From the NCBI RefSeq assembly GCF_052857255.1, contig NC_135497.1:347588799-347652798 (forward strand): a stretch of DNA of 64,000 bases, in the 5' to 3' direction. This DNA comes from Amblyomma americanum. Its lineage: Eukaryota > Arthropoda > Arachnida > Ixodida > Ixodidae. Below the pieces are notes generated by a model. That model saw only the letters and a program-made list of their open reading frames with translations, had not been told where the DNA came from and did no database searches. Numbering within the stretch: position 1 is the stretch's first letter; every line of letters starts with the position of its first letter. The position numbers and the translations under genes were made by a program. Positions 54,059-64,000 of this stretch are shown here, one piece after another.

Positions 54059-57000
54059 GTAAGTGGTTTTATTGCCGGGATAACGCTATGTGTGCAATTG
54101 TGAATTGTGGTGTCTAGCATCCCGAAGCGACGCATGGGCTGTGACGGGCGCTGTATTGGAGGGTCCCGGATTTTTTAACCGGCTTTAACGTGCGCCAACA
54201 CTTCACAGCACACGGGCGCCTTTTGCTAGCCTGTCAAGTGACTAATCTTTTCAAAACTCGGAGGCTAATGAATGATGCACACATGCATTTGTGAGCTGAT
54301 ATCATTGCTTCATCTGCATCAAAAGCGATTGCCAGTCCAAATTCGCATGTGATCTCAAACACTGCAATGCCTTGTTTTATGGTGATATCCAGTTTTCCAG
54401 GTCACTGGACTCTACAGGTTTGAAAACATTTAGGACTGACTGTGCTTTGTTCTTGTCCAAGTTTATCGCTCGTGATTGAAAAGATATCTCTATCACATGG
54501 GCATTTCAATGACTTTCAAACCAATTGTCTACGACTCAGGAGATGAACACTAGTTGCTGCACAGTTAGCAGCAGCAATTGAGTCAATATATGGCTTGCTC
54601 GTGACGTGACTTCTGCTCCTATCAAGCGCTGGCGGCCATGCCGCCAAACCACTCGATCCCAGACCGTCCGCCTTGCGTGGCCTGACTGCTCCTTAGATGC
54701 TTTGGATTATTTCCTTATCCTTTCAGGCGTGATGCTGCCTCCACAGGGGAATTGGCTATTCAATGCAGGCTATTACTTTGAACTTGCTGGATCGGTGCAT
54801 GTGCGCTGCACAAAAAAGGTGGAAATGTGCGACAATATGCGTGCATACATAGTGTGGCCGGGTTACGATGCAATGATAGATGATGATGTGGTCTGAAGTG
54901 ACCCACAGGGATCGTGAACTATCTAGTTTACTCTTCCAGCTTTGTGACATTAGAAAGAATGGAAACCTCAAATCATTGGAGGTACAAAAATATTTCACGA
55001 GCTGCTGGTCGAGGATCCTGTCTGCAACGAGTCTACGATACCTAAAGCTCGGCCTCAGCATGCTGTCCTTTCTGCCGTTGTTGCTGGCTGTGGCCGTGGT
55101 GATGAACCACTTTGCCTAGTGCTGTAGCCAAGGTATATGCAGTGACGCAGGGCCCAGTCTGTGTTTGGGTTGTCAAACAAGTCAGATGGCTTCACTCGAA
55201 ACAAAAACATTCACTTCTTCAGGGTGTAGTCCTTGCTCACCATAGCTTTGCAGACATTAAGTTCACGACCCAAACCTCTTATCTGTCACAAAGTGCACTC
55301 TGTACTCTTGTAAATTGAGACTCTTGGGGTCCAAATTGTCTTGCTTAGTCCGAGCCAGCCACAACCTGCAGCTCTTTGTGCTCTGGGATCTTGGAGTTCT
55401 TGTGCTAAGTTCATGTTAGTCTGCTTCTTCTTGTGCCTGTACCTGTCGCTATGATTGGAGCCACTGAGGATAATGCACAAAACCATAGTGAAGCTGCGGA
55501 TGGACGGGAATCAACTCTGTGTGAGCAAACAGAGGCAGCGGTAAGCTAGAGGCAGTCTGGCAGTGGTTCAGCACAGCATGGCCGCCTGGCAACCGATGGG
55601 CACTGAATGCGACATGCGGGCCATGTATAATGTATTGAGACAGTGAAGCAGCACGAAACTTGGTGGTGATTTCGAAGGCCTTCAAGAGCGGCAGTGTGCG
55701 CTCTTGAATTTGGAAATCAGAGCCTTATAATTGGCGAATAATTGCTGATGTTTAAAAATATTCAGTTGAACCTTGCTGTAACGAAGGAAACCCCAAAATG
55801 TCTGTTTTAGCCGTTCCATTTTTATGGCAGTCATCGACCTTTGTTGCAAATGGATTTCATGCTAACAAGCTTATCTACTACAATGTTTTGCTAATGTGCA
55901 TGAAATTTGACTCCACATTGCAGTGGCACTGTGAACTAGTCGAAGAAAGATAGGTGTACAGAATCGGGTGGTTTGCTTTGTCACTTGAAGGCTCCACTGG
56001 TACTTTCTTGCATCACTTTTGCTGTGACAATATATATTTGTAACGCTGTTCCACGAATTGCTTGAAAGTAATGAGATAGAAGAGCTGCTGATATCATTAT
56101 GAAATTTTTCTGCTGCCAGCAAGCAGCACAGAGAAATCATACAAACAGGAGGATGTCTCTCTGCTTTGCAACATTTGCTGCACCATGACAGTGCAGTTAT
56201 CAGGAACCCAGTCTATATAATAATGTTCAATTATCGAGTGATTTCTTCTGTAGGGTTATATGCTAAACTGACGGGACCAAAATATGCTTCACTTATAATT
56301 AACTGGAAATTCCAATTAAGCGGCTTAAAAATATCGGGAGTCAACTGTATAAATTATTTAGCGGTTTTAGGCGAATAATATGCAGTGATCTGTGTATACA
56401 CTGATGTCTACCGCATCATTTGAAAGTGCGCACCAACAAGCTGTGGTGTCAGTCGATGCATGCGCATGTACCTGTTAGTTTTAAGTAAGCAAAAGCATTG
56501 GGCGCACAAGACAGGGGCAGCTTTGAAACCAAAATTACTGCACGTGGTTGGTGATCAGTCATTAAAAGCCTTACAAAAAATTAACACAGATTTTGTCTTT
56601 TATACACAGATAGCTTAGTGTGTCACCAGTGTGCGTTGCGGGAGCTTTCAACACACACAAGTGCCTGCCTCATGCCCTAATTTAAGTAGATCAACTGAAT
56701 GTCAGCCTTGCCAACGCTTGCCTGTTTCTTGCAGAGCCCACATGAGAACGGCTAGCTGTCTTCCCACAGGCCTAATCGCCTGCATGTAGTCATAATGACC
56801 AGGCAGTGGAAAGCTTCTGTGAAATGTAGAATTGGCAATGGGGAAAGTAAAAATGCAGTATTCTGTACTAATGGGAGGCTTCAGTGCCAATGTTGGCAAA
56901 AAGCAGGCTGGAGACCAGGCAGTAGATGAATATGGCATTGGCACTAGGAATAGCAGAAGGTAGGGGGAGGAGTGCAGGGAAGAAGTTCTTTACCAGTAAA

Positions 57001-60000
57001 CTATCCAAGCAGATGAAAGATTTGATTAAGACATGAGAAAGTGTGAAAGCCTCCAACCCAACAGACAAGATAGAACTGGCAGAGCTATCAAAGCTGATCA
57101 ACAGGCGTAAAGTATACGACATAAGGAAGTATAATATGGAGAAAATCGAGCATTCTTAAAGAACTGTGGCAGCCTGGAAGCAGTGACAAGAAGATTAGGC
57201 GTAGGCAGAGATCAGATATATAGGCGCTTAGGTACAATTAAGGGGGCAATGTCATTACTAATATGGACAAGTTTGTCAAAGTAGCAGAGCAGTTCTATAC
57301 TGACCTATACATTATTCAGAGTAGTGAGGACAATGAGATTGGCAGTAGAGAAGAGCAATCAAACGTTCTGCCAGTAACGAAGACCGAGGTTAAGAAAGCT
57401 TTAGAAGCTATGAAAAAGGGGAAAGCAGCTGCGTAGGACGCGGTAACTACAGATTTGTTGAAGGATGGTGGGGCTATTGTGCTAGAAAAACTGGCCACCC
57501 TGTATAAGCAGTGCCTCTTGGCATCGACGGTACCGCAGTGAAACTGCCCACATTCAGGGCCACTGCACAGAATGCCTCCACGACAAAGTAGTCCGTTGTT
57601 AAAAGTTCTTTCAGCGCAAGCTAGAAGCTAATCACAGGAAAAACTTATAAGGTCTGTATTCTAGAATTTTGGTGCCTGGCTGGTTTCATAATTCAATATA
57701 GTTGCATTATCGTTTACCACCTTCCAGCCTAGCAGGAAATAAACCACATATGCAGCAAAGGCCACTGATGCTACCACAGAGGCTGTGTGCTTAGCCACCA
57801 AGGTCACATGATAATCTACATCCCTTTCCTACATTTCCTTTCATAGCCCACAGGCTGCTTCAAGATGCCTACTGTAAAGTGTTTGTGTTTGCAATAGCCA
57901 GGAATTATTGCATTAAAAGTAATATCCAGGAATTGTTGCATTAAATGTTTGCCTTATTTTCATGTGAAGCAGCAATTTTAGTGTGGACTGCACTTGAGTT
58001 GGGTGTTTGATCTCTAACCTTTTGCAGGATCATACAAGAATGCAGAGAAAAAAGCTAAGAAATATGAGATGAGCTCTGCAGTGGAAAGCTCTGCAATTTC
58101 TGGTAAGTGGAAAATCCTAAATTTTTAAACATTAGTAAAATTAATGCATATTCAAAATATGCACGCATTTTTCTGTTTTAGGCAATGAAGGTCCGGATGG
58201 GCCTGACGTCCGGCTGCCATCGCCACCACCCCGGCTGCCATCGCCACCACCCCGGCTGCCATCGCCACCACCCCGGCTCCCGTCGCCACCACCCCAGCTG
58301 CCATCGCCACCCCGGCTGATATCACCACCCTGTAAGCCTTTATCTGTGTTTAGCCTTTAGATTTGCATTGTTTCAGTTATGGCTTAGTGAATTTATGGTA
58401 ATATCACATAGGAGAAAGGGGGGACACCCACCCTCTAGCCGTGCCTGCTTTTTATTGATCGCAAAAAATGCATATGGGTGACTCATGAATTTGAGCTCAA
58501 TTAAGACCCTGTTGCAAAACTGCATTAAGTCTGCTTTCCTGCATAGCAAAAACCCCTTTACCACAGAGTCCATGCGAGTCCTTGAAAACCTTTCAAGAGG
58601 GAGAAGTTATTTTCAAGGGCTGAAGAACAATTTGAGGTGAAGGCAACGGAACAGATTCTTTCAGTTGTCAACACGTGTGCCCTATCCTTAGACGATGTCA
58701 TGGCCAGTTGATACAGTGTTAGGTGGTAGCTTTAGAGATCACTTCTTGGTTTTTATCGTTGTTACAATGTTCTTTTTGGTGCCTTTAAAATCACCAGTCA
58801 CACCTGTGTAGGCATGCGCTGTACCCTCAGAAGACCGAAGCATGCGGTGATTGATGTCAGACGTTCTTTCTGAGAAAAATGTACCCGGGCGTTGTTTACG
58901 GCGTCCCGTGTTCCGAATGTGACAGTGTCTACATTGGCGAGACTGGCAATTTTAAAAGGCACCTAAAAAAACATTGCAACGATAGGTTTGCCGAGAAGAG
59001 CAATTGTAGTGAGGTACTGTAAAAATTGAGTCATGAAGTTTAGCATTTCATTGTTTTCAAGCAAAGGATGGAAGGTAGAATATAGTTTTTGTACTGAAAA
59101 TTTAAAAGTGCACAGAAGACAGGGACAAGAGGACTGGATGGGACAAGCGCTGCTCACAACTGGGTTTATTCAGAAACATTTTTCATTAACAGCCCACCTG
59201 TGAAGTCATAGTCAGCATTGACTTGCACAATGTAACTGCCAAAGGCAGGAGAGAATTTTAAAATTGTAATTCATCAGAATGTAATCAATTGCCAGCAGAA
59301 TAAGCAAGGCTAATCCCACCTGTAGCATACAACTCAACTCTGCGGTTCTCTCATTCGAGTTGTTCTTGTGCTTTAAAATTTGCAGCATGATACCAGCTGG
59401 GGCAGCATACAGCTTCGTTAAGGCTTTTTGTGTTTTTGAGGGTCCGCCAGAATAAAGGAGCAGTTTAAATTACTAAATCTGGTAGAATGAGATGACACCC
59501 TGAACAAGCATGGTCTTAATGAATGGGAGCTCATAAATGCTTAATGCTAATTCTGTACGAGGCAGTTACGGTGTATATATATGTATCCTTTCAGCAGAAG
59601 TGCTGATGTAGCATTTTGGCATTATCTGTGTAGCATTACCTGTGTTATACTGAGTAATTTTTCCGTTCTTCCTGCATCAACACTAATGCTTCATGTTCGT
59701 GTCCAACTTCAGCCCTGCTTAGCAGCCACTCAATGGAGGCGGCCACACCAGCTGCTGCAAATTGCACTGCGGGCTGCCCGGCTGGTTCGGCCTCCACTGC
59801 AGGTGACCTTGAGGATGTGGAGGAAGCAACTAGCGATCGTAAGGCTTTTCGCTTTCTTTACTTGTATATGAAGAGCCTGAAAAGACGAGAATGCAGTGAG
59901 AGGATAGGATGAGAATCTATTTTTTTGAAGTATGAGCCTAAACAGGCCTTGGTAGAAGTTCTGTTTTGCCTTAAAGGAGACCTAGTTGGTGGATATTTCA

Positions 60001-62530
60001 AAACGTGTGCTTTGAAAATGGCCACTGTTTGTATAAATATGCCTGCTGCAAGTAATTCTTAATAGAAGTACTGAACCTAAGCGGTGATAAAATTTGCTAC
60101 TTGACACTTCCACAGCTCTATCTCATTCCTACTAACTAGTTGCAGTGTGTTTTCCCGGCGAGTAGCAGTTTGTTTCCTTTAATTTCTTTTTTTGGTTCTG
60201 GATTGCGGTTTTGGTTCTGTTATTGTTGTTTCCCTTGGCCTATGCCACTAGAAAGCCACAACCTTTTAAAGACGGACCAATAGAAATAAAACAAACATTA
60301 CAGATTGTGGCTCAGGACTGCAAAGTGGTCACTGTACTCTATACAGTTTCTCTAGTTTTTGTGCATATATTTTTTATGTGCCCAGCCTGCTGTGCTTTCT
60401 CACTACCACTGGCAGCTGTTGTCACAATGGAAGAATACACTTATGGCTGTTTCCATCCTTGCCATGATGTGACGGCAATCAAAATGGCAACCAAGCTGAA
60501 TAGAAAACTGGTGGTACATAGAAGGAACAGTATTCAGAGCAGCTATTTTTAACTAAGGCATTGTCAGTGCATGGTGCATTTTTGATATATAGATCTGCAA
60601 GGGATAGAGCAGCTGTGCCTTGTGGTGGAATCAATGGCAATTTAGTAGCTTAATGCAGAGCATGTTGACGCCCAGTGTTGGTTTACATTACCATCATCGA
60701 TGCTGCAGTCCCACAGTGTGTTAATTGTTCTGACGTCCAGTGAAATCTTCCACAGCAGTTCATCATCCTGCAGAATCTCGCACTTCACAAACAACCTCAC
60801 CATGACATCGTGTAGAACAGCCACAAATATGTTCCCTCGAGGCATCCACCACATTTGCATTACCCGTCCTGATATGTCAAACTTGCGGCCAGGTGCGTAG
60901 TTGTTCTCTGAAGGATGACAGCCATCTTGAACATATTCGTGAAGAAGCACCGAATGCTTATGGGGCATTCACTCTTGGACACTCGGCGGAGAGAGCAAGC
61001 GAAATCCTCTGCCACCGAAAAAGCTGCATCGTTCACACTTCCCAACCACCTCGTCTGCGCTCATCGTCTGTGTGTCGTCTGCTCAAGGCGTACACAGATA
61101 TGGCAAGAGGTTAATCCATGCTGTCTACGTACAATAACTGTATGCACGCTTACTTACGCTAAATGCAGCTATTTTGCCAGACGTTACGCCATTTCTAGCA
61201 TTGTCGCTTTTAAATACATAAGATTAGCCTAGTGGCGCCATCTGGTGGTTACTCTCAAGCCTTTTTAAAAAAGGAAAGGATCGTCACCTAAAATAAAAAA
61301 AGAACACATTTATCACTCACACTTTTTTTATGGGTGAGATGAGACAAAGCGAAAGAGCGCTGGCGCTTTTATGGGCATTGAACGCGCTCAAACAGGCAGT
61401 AACAGCGACGAATTCAGTCCCAAACGAGGCGTCCCGCACCGAAGGGCGTCGCCATGTTTGTTGCCGAACTTCGTACTCTCCTTCCTATTGGCTGACGGGA
61501 TTCGGCGGATTTTTTTCCGGTGGCAGAATTCGGTCCTGGACCGATCAGGCTTACCGCTTGGTATTTCGGCGCAATCTCTGCCGCGGCAGCGGATTCCGCT
61601 CGTTCTCTCTGCCGAATGTCCACCAAGTGTGAACGCGCCATTACTTGGCCCTGAGCACAATTGATGAAGCACCGCATTACAAACTGGTAAAATATGTAGC
61701 CAGGAGACATTACATGCATCAAACAGCCACAGAGAAACTGTGTGCGTGGCATCAGCTCTTTTGTCAGCTGCAGAAGAACCAACAACAGAGTGAGCTGGTG
61801 CATCAGTGAAGAACCAAAAACAGCGCTCGCCCATCTTCTAGTCTGTCTTTATGGCGCTGTTTTTAGGTTTTCATCAGGTACCGGCACTCCCTGCAAGCGT
61901 TGCTGTTCTGAGTGGCAGTTCCACTGCAATTGGAACAGTGCCCCTTTCATCAACTATCTACACTCCCAAGAGTGCTGAGCATACAGCTAAAAGTAGAAAG
62001 GAAAACGAAAAATCGTTCTCAAGAACCATGCAGAAAATTCTGGGCAGAGCTGTGGAGCAAACATAAAATTTCATTTACCGCATCATCCCTGATGCTAGTT
62101 TGTCTCCCCTTTATTTATGGTGCCATGCTCTGATTTTCAATTGCAAGCCAACACCCGCATTTCGGATTTTCAAATTTGAAAACAATAGGTCGACTTGCAA
62201 GCGTGTAAATGCAGTATATTGCTCATATTGCGTCCTTGAGGTGTAAATATATACATCTGCTGTGAAAGCCTGCCCTCACTGGAAACCTTGCTCGTTTCAG
62301 CGACAATGCTCAAGGTGCTGCGGCTGCTGCTAGAAATACGGCAGCAGCAGCGGGAAATCCTGCAGAGGGTGAGCCGGCTGGAGCAAGCTCGGCAAGAGCC
62401 GAGGACACGGTCGCCGTCTCCTCCTGTGAGCTCCCTCCCGCCACTGTGCCCTCAGCTGCCAGCCTTCAGTATTGAAGATTTTGAGGCGGCAGAAGCTGCT
62501 GTCAGAGATGACAGAGTAGCAGCTGCCCTG
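53845..62530 (+). CDS. Spliced DUF4806-type protein, partner gene of the transposase (partial)
   Basis: Five coding exons join in one frame of 265 codons without a stop: 53845-54058, 58028-58102, 58182-58331, 59713-59838 and 62301-62530. All introns are GT-AG, with phase 1 at the first four junctions and phase 0 at the last. Residues 1-71 (KPFAVVKFPMEDDSLAVVPV, then GWLSHDWQHCHWP) resemble the N-terminal module of DUF4806 proteins. Then come a basic piece (SYKNAEKKAKKYE), an RLPSPPP repeat (about 103-140), an acidic stretch (GDLEDVEEATSD), a coiled coil (MLKVLRLLLEIRQQQREILQ), and FSIEDFEAAEAAVRDDRVAA, which looks like the start of DUF4806. The remainder lies beyond 64000. Function is unknown. 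Its place beside the transposase suggests a second transposon protein, perhaps a DNA-binding accessory. The long introns carry later insertions. Confidence 0.75.
54059..58027 (+). other. Long intron, mostly without recognisable features
   Basis: About 4 kb between coding exons. Frames at 54606-54896 and 54880-55119 have no motif and do not splice in phase in an obvious way. The RTE-type LINE relic at 56880-57540 is the only recognised insertion. Confidence 0.5.
56880..57540 (+). pseudogene. RTE-type LINE relic
   Basis: The plus strand starts with ANVGKKQAGDQAVDEYGIGTRN, which resembles the endonuclease end of RTE LINEs (a D-H-x-G-T-RN region). It ends with MDKFVKVAEQFYTDLYIIQS, VKKALEAMKKGKAAA and TDLLKDGGAIVLEKLATLYK (57260-57520), the N-terminal RT region of RTE/BovB-like elements. 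Stops (for example the tag at 57434-57436 in the GKAAG.D motif) and frame changes make it dead. Confidence 0.75.
58028..58102 (+). CDS. Exon 3, basic segment
   Basis: Acceptor ttttgcag before 58028, donor gtaagt at 58103, 75 bases. It encodes RSYKNAEKKAKKYEMSSAVE and a serine-rich end, and keeps phase 1 on both sides. Confidence 0.75.
58182..58331 (+). CDS. Exon 4, RLPSPPP repeat
   Basis: Acceptor tttctgttttag, donor gtaagcc at 58332, 150 bases. It encodes GNEGPDGPDV followed by four near-identical RLPSPPP units and two decayed ones. The 21-bp DNA unit is cggctgccatcgccaccacc plus c. Confidence 0.8.
58870..58995 (+). pseudogene. Penelope-like GIY-YIG endonuclease scrap
   Basis: The plus strand reads VYGVPCSECDSVYIGETGNF then KRHLKKHCNDRFAEKSN. 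The core C..C..VYIGETG..KRHLK.H matches the GIY-YIG endonuclease of Penelope-like retroelements. It sits in an intron, has lost the RT, and is followed by possible terminal sequence at 59085-59190. Confidence 0.7.
59085..59190. repeat. Possible Penelope terminal sequence
   Basis: The block aaaatttaaaagtgcacaga then agacagggacaagagga then acaagcgctgctcacaactg resembles, from memory, sequence found beside Penelope copies in tick DNA. It is assigned mainly on proximity to the GIY-YIG scrap. Confidence 0.35.
59276..59340 (+). repeat. 3' end of the 17.2-22.5 kb LINE family, alone
   Basis: caattgccagcag, caaggctaatcccacc and tgtagcatacaactcaactc match the last 60 bases of the LINE ending at 22547. 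Nothing else of the LINE is present, so this is a very short 5'-truncated insertion or the tail of a SINE sharing that end. Confidence 0.75.
59713..59838 (+). CDS. Exon 5, Ala/Ser-rich to acidic segment
   Basis: Acceptor tccaacttcag, donor gtaagg at 59839, 126 bases, phase 1 both sides. It encodes SLLSSHSMEAATPAAANCTA and ends GDLEDVEEATSD. Confidence 0.75.
59839..62300 (+). other. Intron with a candidate inverted-repeat insertion
   Basis: The only structure seen is the inverted pair at 60960-61645. A stretch at 61878-61981 could act as an alternative last exon: after an AG at 61876-61877 the phase-1 frame reads 35 codons to TGA, rich in Cys. This is speculative. Confidence 0.35.
60960..61645. 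repeat. Candidate MITE with imperfect terminal inverted repeats
   Basis: The left block (gcattcactcttgg, actcggcggagagagcaagc, gaaatcctctgcc at about 60964-61014) aligns with the reverse complement of about 61585-61640 (gcgttcacacttgg, attcggcagagagaacgagc, ggaatccgctgcc) at roughly 75-80% by eye. The inner 570 bp have no ORF I recognise. Target duplication not resolved. Confidence 0.45.
62301..62530 (+). CDS. Exon 6, coiled coil and start of DUF4806-like domain
   Basis: Acceptor ctcgtttcag, donor gtaatt at 62531, 230 bases. It encodes a leucine/glutamine coiled coil, a proline-rich hinge (RSPSPPVSSLPPLCPQLPA) and FSIEDFEAAEAAVRDDRVAA. The last part fits the opening of DUF4806 (a P-I/L-x-x-x-E-D-x-x-x-x-E pattern). 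It is the best-supported exon after exon 4. Confidence 0.75.
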
Positions 62531-64000
62531 GTAATTTAATTTTTCATTCAATGTTTTATTACAGTAGTCTGTTGGGTGCTTAATGTATATAGTTGAGATA
62601 TTTATTGAAAAATCTGAGCCCCAGAAGTAGATGCTTGCCATGCCTAAGCCATAATCATGCTGTTCTTGTATAAGTTTTCAGCTAATATAGTGGGAATAGA
62701 TGAATTTTGAAAAGTCCGCACATAGTAGGGTTACTGTGACATTGTTAATAGTCTGTTTTATTACAACTGAAAATTCCGGAAACAGTCGCGCCCACTTATA
62801 CCGAACATGACAGTTGCATAGATTACTTTATACTAAGTCTAATTCCTGTATTACAGTGAAAAATCCAAACTCTCGTACAGAATTAACATTTGTTTCTTTT
62901 TTATTCGAAATAAGTGCCATAATTGTTTTTGCTTCTTCTACATTCGAAATGAATGCATTGTTTCTGTTCCTTCTAAAATCGGATTGAACGTTTCTTCAAA
63001 ATAGACCCTATTTAATGCACTTTCTAAGCTCCCAAGCGCAGTCGTGTGCTCCTTATCAAGATCCTTGGCAATAAGCTGACTGCAGGCACTATGCAATTAA
63101 TCCCCATTGCCGCTTTCACGGCAGCTAGTGGTAGGTCAGGCCTGTTGTCATTAGCTTCCTACTAGTTCAGTGCTTGTAGTTCACATGGCATATTCGTTTA
63201 AAAGCATCAACTATAGGGTTCATGACCTCTGCAACAAAGCACACAAGATGGTACAAAGGAAAGAAATTAACACGGACAGCACAGCTGTATCGGGGTGTAT
63301 AGCACAATTTCAGCTGATGGAAAAGGTGCGAAGGAAACAGGGCGAGAATTAACAAGAGTAATTAACATTTTGATTAGTAATTATATGCTGTCATTGACAT
63401 ATAGCACATTCTTGGCCACATGAGCAAGTTCTTCACTGATACTGATGGGGTACTAAGGCAAGGTTTACCTGCTTGGATATATGAGGGTGCAACTCTGATG
63501 ATTCAGACGAAAATCTCTGTTACCTTGAAGTTTGAATTACAGAGTACTGTATCTGTGCTGCTAACAATGCTTTCAAGAGATATTTTAAGGCTGTCTTGAT
63601 TTATTTAATCACAGGACTATGTTATGCTCTACTATACTATTTGTGGCACATTCCATCAAAGTATTGAGCCTCATGAAGCTAGTGTAGTGTAATGTTAAGT
63701 CTATTTTTTGGTATGTATTTTGTTCACAAAGTTTGGCTGAGTTAAGGTGGCACACAAACATTCGTTGTTTTCCAATTAAGGAGACAGCTTTGATCAGTCT
63801 TTTGCCTGGCTATTGCTTTTTATGCCTTTCATTAATTGAAGTGCAGTACTCCACTCCAACCAGGACAGTTTCAAGAACCATAGATGCTAATTTTAGTTGC
63901 ATATTTTTCCTGTAGTGATGCATAAGACATGAATCACCGTGGAGTATTCCCTTACGAGTGCTAAACAATTTAATATTGAACTTCTTGATGCTGTTACGGT
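62531..64000. other. Intron or flank without recognisable features
   Basis: AT-rich; no exon with good splice sites and no repeat end recognised. The remaining DUF4806-like exons are expected beyond 64000. Confidence 0.4.

Noticed and set aside
54606..54896. 96-codon frame in the first long intron as an extra exon
   Set aside because: No domain and no pair of splice sites that keeps phase between the exons at 54058 and 58028.
60642..60968. 108-codon minus-strand frame
   Set aside because: Unrecognised, antisense inside the predicted intron, no conserved motif; not enough to call.

Overview
The window looks like intergenic DNA from an animal genome that is dense in transposable elements, most likely a hard tick (ixodid). 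The main evidence is a set of tRNA-headed SINEs that resemble the tick Ruka family, together with many decayed I-like LINEs (with RNase H), CR1/L2-type LINEs, an RTE scrap, Penelope scraps and a Ty3/gypsy pol remnant. There is no bacterial or organellar signature. All family names come from reading motifs; no database search was run.

Layout. 0-17 kb is a patchwork of SINEs and 5'-truncated LINE and Gypsy fragments, several nested with readable target-site duplications (5.25-5.52 kb, 5.79-7.02 kb, 12.51-12.78 kb). 17.2-22.5 kb is a near full-length I-like LINE with a zinc-knuckle ORF1 and an ORF2 that is open for 1062 codons. 23.5-24.3 kb is a short PIF/Harbinger-like DNA transposon with a TAA target duplication and an intact Myb/SANT-like ORF; its right flank looks like Penelope sequence. 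25.7-27 kb, 30.1-34.5 kb and 36.4-40 kb hold three CR1/L2-type LINEs. The last two keep 2A-like ribosome-skipping motifs at the head of ORF1 and tandem 5' repeats. 40-42.1 kb is another I-like LINE fragment.

The most interesting part starts at about 42.14 kb. There the I-like LINE is cut by a sequence with palindromes and a 62-bp tandem array that looks like the end of a DNA transposon. To its right lie two divergent genes. One is an intact 695-codon gene on the minus strand (48706-50793) for an animal tnp2-like (CACTA/EnSpm-type) transposase. The other is a plus-strand spliced gene starting near 53.4 kb. Its five coding exons (53845-62530) join in one open frame of 265 codons, with a proline-rich repeat, a coiled coil and the start of what looks like a DUF4806 domain, and run off the window. 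A transposase plus a second unrelated gene is the classic layout of CACTA transposons, so I propose one very large element (over 22 kb, right end not seen). Later insertions (hAT scraps, a SINE, CR1, RTE, Penelope and LINE 3' ends) decorate its introns and spacers.

Large stretches (27.0-30.1, 34.5-36.2, 42.8-48.0 and 62.5-64.0 kb) show no gene that I can support.
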